From positions 769,001 through 833,000 of the forward strand of contig BRXU01000028.1 of the NCBI GenBank assembly GCA_030267565.1: a stretch of 64,000 nucleotides of DNA, in the 5' to 3' direction. This stretch comes from Pleodorina starrii (taxonomy: Eukaryota > Chlorophyta > Chlorophyceae > Chlamydomonadales > Volvocaceae). This document shows, one piece after another, positions 59,176-64,000 of this stretch; the first letter of the stretch is position 1, and each line of letters opens with the position of its first letter. The notes beneath the pieces were generated by a model. It was not told the origin of the DNA, ran no database searches, and saw only the letters and a program-made list of their open reading frames with translations. The position numbers and the translations under genes were made by a program.

Positions 59176-60147
59176 ATGGCCGCGGAGCTTTTTACGAGTG
59201 GCATGCCCATTCTTATGGGCGGTGGCGCCAAGGCTTTGGCAGATTTCAAGATAGGGCATAAGCGATTTGTTGCTTTGAAGAGCTTTCACTTGAAGGACGG
59301 CAAGGTTCCGCCCGAAGCCGAGTGCAACTTGGCCAAGGCGAGCCTGGCCGGGGGCGCGGCGCTCTGGTTTGAGAAGGAGGGTGAGCCGAAGTTGGCGGGG
59401 CTCGCGGGTGAAGCTATGTTGAAGAAGTCCTGGGAATTATTAGAGGCGAAGTATGCGGAGCCCGCCCCGCATGAGCGTATCGCCTTCCAGAAGATGAAGA
59501 TGGGATGGATTGCCGGGAAGCCTGCTGAGGAGGATCTGCTGACGTTTTACGCCCGGTTTGCGTGCGACGCTGCGGTCATGAAGACTTATTTTCCAGAGCG
59601 CCAGATGCTGTCGATATTCATCAACGCCTTGCCCTCGAGCCTGCACGACAAGGTCAAGGGCCACGCTGATGGGCTTCCCGCACCCGTCGACCTGGAGGCG
59701 GTGGCGCAGTATGCCTACAATGTGTACAACAGTTACCAGGCGGACAACCTGCTGGACACCGAGACCTTTCTAATGACAACGAGCACGCGCGCTGGAGGCA
59801 ACAACAACCGCCCGCCGCCGCCGTACTGCAAGGGCTGCGACAGCAAGTCCACCGACCCGCAGGACCATCGGCGGTCCTGCTGGGTGGGCAACCCGGCGCA
59901 GGCGCGACCCGACTGGAAGCCGCGCAGCCGGGAGCTGTTCGCGGTCTGGGAGAAGATCAAGGCGGCGGGCGGCCGGCAGCAGGCTCAGCGCGCCCTGGTG
60001 ACGCGCGGTGAGGAGGCGTGGGAGGACTTCGCCACGACGCTGGTGAACAGCGTGGTTGGCGAGACGACTGGCGGCCGGCAGCAGCCCCCACGCGTCCTGG
60101 TGACGCGCGGTGAGGGGGCGTGGAAGGGCGGCGCTACGAGGCAGTGA
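59176..60147 (+). CDS. Gag-like ORF of a retroelement, no pol visible (323 aa from the first ATG)
   Basis: The frame is open from 58984, but the first ATG is at 59176. A possible acceptor (TTTTGCGCAG at 58996-59005) suggests an upstream exon or a longer reading frame. The core (about residues 20-190) follows the retrotransposon Gag pattern: KSFHLKDGKVPPEAECNLAK, GGAALWFEKEGEPKL, KKSWELLEAKYAEP, FARFACDAAVMKTYFPERQM and FINALPSSLHDKVKGHADG. A Cys/His knuckle-like motif, CKGCDSKSTDPQDHRRSC, follows (Cys-x2-Cys-x9-His-x3-Cys). The end holds a duplicated segment with LVTRGEEAW and LVTRGEGAW. No protease, reverse transcriptase or integrase follows, and no flanking long terminal repeats were found. 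It is either a truncated or non-autonomous element, or a domesticated gag gene. Confidence 0.7.
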   Translation: MAAELFTSGMPILMGGGAKALADFKIGHKRFVALKSFHLKDGKVPPEAECNLAKASLAGGAALWFEKEGEPKLAGLAGEAMLKKSWELLEAKYAEPAPHERIAFQKMKMGWIAGKPAEEDLLTFYARFACDAAVMKTYFPERQMLSIFINALPSSLHDKVKGHADGLPAPVDLEAVAQYAYNVYNSYQADNLLDTETFLMTTSTRAGGNNNRPPPPYCKGCDSKSTDPQDHRRSCWVGNPAQARPDWKPRSRELFAVWEKIKAAGGRQQAQRALVTRGEEAWEDFATTLVNSVVGETTGGRQQPPRVLVTRGEGAWKGGATRQ

Positions 60148-60505
60148 ATGGGTGGTGGACGATTTGTGTTTGAGAGGATGGGAGGGTGATTTGTAGGCTG
60201 AGTCCCTCCGGTTGGCTTGGTTGGCGAGTGTGGACATTGATCAGGGGGGGCAACCCTTGGCTCTGGTGAACAAACGATTTGCGTGTGCCAGCTTGGTGTA
60301 CGGACGCACCGTACGGACTCGTTGTGGACCATTTGCGATAGAAGACTTCGTGCACGTGTGACTCTTAGCGTTTTGCGTAGCTTTTTGTGTGCCTCTTACG
60401 CTTGCGGCGGTTTGGCGTGACTGGCAGCTTCAGCCCCCAGACGAATGCTTGGGGCTTCCAGCTGGGGGGGGGGAGTTGCTCAGGGCAGCACGCGTTCTGC
60501 CAGTT
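60148..60505. other. 3' flank of the gag-like ORF up to the palindrome, no gene
   Basis: No coding signal. A GGGGCTTCCAGCTGG stretch and a G run precede GGAGTTGCTCAGGGCAGCAC, which begins a 53-bp segment repeated at 60928-60980. Confidence 0.5.
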
Positions 60506-60543
60506 ACGCAGTGTGTCGTGACAGCTGTCACGACACACTGCGT
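60506..60543. repeat. Perfect 38-bp palindrome (two abutting 19-bp ends)
   Basis: ACGCAGTGTGTCGTGACAG is followed directly by its reverse complement CTGTCACGACACACTGCGT. The left half is also the right end of the element at 60525-60980. The palindrome is best read as two element ends placed tail to head. Confidence 0.95.
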
Positions 60544-60980
60544 CTTTGACACCGTTTGTCCGAAGCCATTGGTAGTTACTAAAAAGCAGAAGAAGTTGGC
60601 GGTTGGTTAGGATTTCGCGAGGTTAGTTATGTGGCTCTGGAGCTATCTTACTTTGTGGGTAATTTAGGAGCTGCTCGCGATCATCGCGGCAGCTTGTTGA
60701 AATACTTGCCGCATTCATTGCAGACGGTTGGTTATATCTAGCTGTCGCGCTTGTATTCACAACTAGCTCCCTGACGACGAGCCGGTTCTACATCGTCAGG
60801 TCGCAAGGACTGGCCCCACGGGTGGCGCACCCGCTGCTGTGACTTGTAACACTAAATGCTGTGTTACTGAACGCTCGCTCGCTCGCTCGCTCGCTGCTGC
60901 TGCTACGATACGCTGCTGGGATATTTAGGAGTTGCTCAGGGCAGCACGCGTTCTGCCAGTCACGCAGTGTGTCGTGACAG
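60525..60980. mobile_element. Possible 456-bp element with perfect 19-bp terminal inverted repeats
   Basis: The left end CTGTCACGACACACTGCGT (60525-60543) is the exact reverse complement of the right end ACGCAGTGTGTCGTGACAG (60962-60980). The interior has no ORF. It contains a hairpin GTAACAC/GTGTTAC (60846-60867) and a GCTC microsatellite. The 53 bp ending at 60980 recur at 60472-60524, with one base change (T to C), as if a second related element ended just to the left. Target-site duplications were not identified, and the right end passes straight into the minisatellite, so the minisatellite might itself be part of a larger element. Confidence 0.5.
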
Positions 60981-63900
60981 AAGGGTGTAGAAGGGCGCAG
61001 ACGGGCGCAGAAGGGTGCAGAAGGGTGCAGACGGGCGCAGACGGGCGTAGAAGGGCGCAGACGGGCGCAGACGGGCGCAGAAGGGTGCAGAAGGGCGCAG
61101 ACGGGCGCAGATGGGTGTAGACGGGCGCAGACGGGCGCAGAAGGGTGCAGAAGGGCGCAGACGGGCGCAGAAGGGTGCAGAAGGGCGCAGACGGGCGCAG
61201 AAGGGCGCATACTTGTGCAGATGGGCGTAGATGGGCGCAGACAGTCGTTGAAGGGTGCAGAAGGGCGCAGAAGGGCATAGAAGGGTGCAGACCGGCGCAG
61301 ACGGGCGCAGATGGGCGCATGCGGGCGCAGAAGGGTGCAGAAGGGTGAAGACGGGCCCAGAAGGGTGCAGAAGGGCGCAGACGGGCGCAGAAGGGTAAAG
61401 ACGGGCGCAGAAGGGCGCAGACGGGCGCAGAAGGGCGCAGAAGGGTGCAGACCGGCGCAGAAGGGTGCAGACGGGGACAGAAGTGCGCAGAAGGATGTAG
61501 TAGGGTGCAGACGGGCGCCGAAGGGCACAGAAGGGCGTAGAAGGGAGCAGAAGGGTGCAGAAGGTCGCAGAAGGGCACATAAGGGCGCCGAAGGGCGTAG
61601 AATGGCGCAGACGGGCGCAGACGGGCGCAGATGGGTGCAGAAGGGTGCAGACGGGCGCAGAAGGGTGCAGAAGGGTGCAGACTTGCGCAGACGGGCACAG
61701 ACGGGCACAGACGGGCGTAGAAGGGCGCATACGGGTGCAGAAGGGTGCAGACGGGCGCAGACGGGCGCAGATGGGCGTAGAAGGGCGCAGACGGGCGCAG
61801 ACGGGCACAGAAGGGCGCAGACGGGCGCAGATGGGCGCAGAAGGGTGCAGACGGGCGCAGACGGGCGCAGACTTGTGCAGACGGGCGCAGACAGGCACAG
61901 AAGGGCGCAGAAGGGCGTAGACGGGCGCAGATAGGTGCATAAGGGTGCAGACGGGCGCAGAAGGGCGCAGAAGGGTGCAGACGGGAGCAGATGGGCGTCG
62001 ACGGGCGCATACCGGCGCAGAAGGGCGCAGACGGGGACAGGAGTGCGCCGAAGGGTGCAGACGGGCGCAGACTTGCGCAGACTTGCGCAGACGGGCGTAG
62101 AAGGGCGCAGATGGGCGCAGACGGGCGCAGAAGGGTGCATAAGGGCGCAGAAGGGCGCCGAAGGGCGTAGAAGGACTCCGACGGGCGCAGAAGGGTGCAG
62201 AAGGGGGTAGACGGGCGCAGAAAGGCGCAGAAGGGCGCAGAAGGACCCAAAAGGGTGAAGAAGGACGCAGAAGGGCGCAGAAGGGCGCAGAAGGGCGCAG
62301 AAGGGTGTAGAAGGGTGCAGACGGGTGCAGACGGATGCAGACGGGAGCAGAAGGGCGTAGAAGGGCGCAGACGGGCGCAGACGGGCGCAGACGGGCGCAG
62401 ACGGGCGCAGACGGGTGCAGACGGGCGCAGAAGGGCACAAAAGGGCGTAGAAGGGCGCAGACGGGCGCAGACGGGCGCAGACGGGCGCAGACGGGTGCAG
62501 ACTGGCGCAGAAGGGCGCAGAAGGGCATAGAAGGGTGCAGACCGGCGCAGACGGGCGCAGATGGGCGCATGCGGGCGCAGAAGGGTGCAGAAGGGTAAAG
62601 ACGGGCGCAGAAGGGCGCAGACGGGCGCAGAAGGGCGCAGAAGGGTGCAGACCGGCGCAGAAGGGTGCAGACGGGGACAGAAGTGCGCAGAAGGATGTAG
62701 TAGGGTGCAGACGGGCGCCGAAGGGCACAGAAGGGCGTAGAAGGGAGCAGAAGGGTGCAGAAGGTCGCAGAAGGGCACATAAGGGCGCCGAAGGGCGTAG
62801 AATGGCGCAGACGGGCGCAGACGGGCGCAGATGGGTGCAGAAGGGTGCAGACGGGCGCAGAAGGGTGCAGAAGGGTGCAGACTTGCGCAGACGGGCGCAG
62901 ACGGGCACAGACGGGCATAGAAGGGCGCAGACTTGTGCAGACGGGTGCAGAAGGGTGCAGACGGGCGCAGACGGGCGCAGACGGGAGTAGAAGGGCACAG
63001 ACGGGCCCAGAAGGGTGCAGAAGGGCGCAGATAGGCGCAGACGGGCACAGAAGGGTGCAGACGGGCGCAGCCGGGCGCAGACTTGTGCAGACGGGTGCAG
63101 ACAGGCACAGAAGGGTGCAGAAGGGCGCAGACGGGTGCAGAAGGGTGCAGAAGGGCGCAGAAGGGCATAGAAGGGTGCAGACGGGCGCAGACGGGCGCAG
63201 AAGGCTGCAGAAGGGCGCAGACTGGCGCAGACGGGCGCAGACGGGTGCAGACGGGCGCAGAAGGGTGCAGAAGGGCGCAGAAGGGAGTAGAAGGGCGCAG
63301 ACGGGCGCAGACGGGCGTAGAAGGTCGCAGACGGGCGCAGAAGGGCGCAGAAGGGCGTAGAAGGGCGCAGACGGGCATTAAAGGGTGCAGACGGGTGCAG
63401 ACGGGCGCAGACGGGCCCAGAAGGGTGCAGAAGGGTGCAGACAGGCGCAGACGGGCGTAAAGGGCGCAGGCGGGCGCAGACGAGCCCAAAAGGGTGTAGA
63501 AGGGCGCAGAAGGGCGCAGAAGGGCGCAGAAGGGCGCAGACGGGCGCAGACGGGTGCAGAAGGGTGCAGACGGGCGCAGACGGGCGCAGACGGGCGCAGA
63601 CGGGCGCAGACGGGTGCAGACGGGCGCAGAAGGGCACAAAAGGGCGTAGAAGGGCGCAGACGGGCGCAGACGGGCGCAGACGGGCGCAGACGGGTGCAGA
63701 CGGGCGCAGAAGGGCGCAGAAGGGCGCAGAAGGGAGTAGAAGGGCGCAGACGGACGCAGACGGGCGTAGAAGGTCGCAGACGGGCGCAGAAGGGCGCAGA
63801 AGGGCGTAGAAGGGCGCAGACGGGCATAGAAGGGTGCAGACGGGCGCAGACGGGCGCAGACGGGCCCAGAAGGGCGCAGAAGGGCGCAGAAGGGTGATGA

Positions 63901-64000
63901 AGGGCGCAGATGGGCGTCGACGGGCGCATAAGGGTGCAGACGGGCACAGAAGGGCGCAGACGGGCGCAGACGGGCGCAGAAGGGCGCAGACGGGCGCAGA
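60981..64000 (+). repeat. 10-bp minisatellite array, continues past the window edge
   Basis: About 300 tandem decamers with consensus AVGGGYGYAG (mostly ACGGGCGCAG, AAGGGCGCAG and AAGGGTGCAG). The register is constant until about 63459, where one unit lost a base, and is constant again afterwards. Longer-range structure exists: about 300 bp from 61391 recur almost exactly at 62591 (offset 1200), and 62401 onward matches 63600 onward (offset about 1199). The array is free of stop codons over long stretches in several frames, so it yields spurious ORFs of more than 600 codons. Confidence 0.97.

Noticed and set aside
60788..63639. Minus-strand ORFs of 949, 904 and 652 codons over the minisatellite (RPSAPVCARL-type repeats)
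   Set aside because: They are consequences of a stop-free 10-bp tandem unit. Several frames give the same peptide, there is no unique sequence with coding character, and the ORF ends run into element ends.
60981..64000. CRISPR array
   Set aside because: The repeats are 10 bp in direct tandem with no spacers, and the sequence is eukaryotic nuclear DNA.

Overview
The window looks like nuclear DNA of a volvocine or other chlamydomonadalean green alga. The evidence is very high GC, short GC-rich exons joined by phase-consistent GT-AG introns ending in GCAG, long Ala/Gly/Ser/Gln-rich disordered protein tails, a TGTAA-type polyadenylation signal, and many micro- and minisatellites inside introns. 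No prokaryotic operon, rRNA, tRNA or CRISPR array was seen. Gene models below were assembled by hand from reading frame, splice dinucleotides and intron phase. Protein family names come from recognised motifs, not from a database search.

Layout, left to right. Positions 1-7138 (minus strand) hold one or two giant low-complexity proteins of unknown function; the left end runs out of the window. Positions 8665-18498 (minus) hold an 18-exon SulP-type transporter with a STAS domain and a C-terminal cyclic-nucleotide-binding domain. It is head-to-head with a PhzF-family isomerase-like gene (18844-21807, plus). A Ser/Thr protein kinase with a long disordered tail follows (22838-27226, plus), then a gene for a protein with a signal peptide, an ankyrin-like region and a run of WW-type repeats (29597-32251, plus). 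MLH1, the DNA mismatch-repair MutL homologue (33203-40620, minus, 14 exons), is head-to-head with CDT2/DTL, the WD40 substrate receptor of the CRL4 ubiquitin ligase (41409-48661, plus). A MscS-like mechanosensitive channel (49924-54319, minus) is head-to-head with an unrecognised 771-residue protein (54635-58873, plus). The right end is repeat territory: a gag-like ORF without pol (59176-60147), abutting 19-bp inverted repeats (60506-60980) and a 10-bp minisatellite from 60981 to the window edge.

How it fits together. Three of the four boundaries at which oppositely transcribed genes meet head-to-head are only 315-788 bp between start codons, so they are candidate bidirectional promoters. The MLH1/CDT2 pair is the most suggestive because both products act around DNA replication. 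The other genes show no obvious shared pathway.

Most notable unexplained structure: a short repeat family (core GGCGTTAGCGAACGGACCC) found in either orientation in introns of the transporter and MLH1, with weaker relatives in the MscS-like gene. This resembles a mobile intron-resident (introner-like) family. Also notable are the secreted-looking WW-array protein, the very long CDT2 tail carrying a KEN motif, and the frame-independent coding property of the 10-bp minisatellite.
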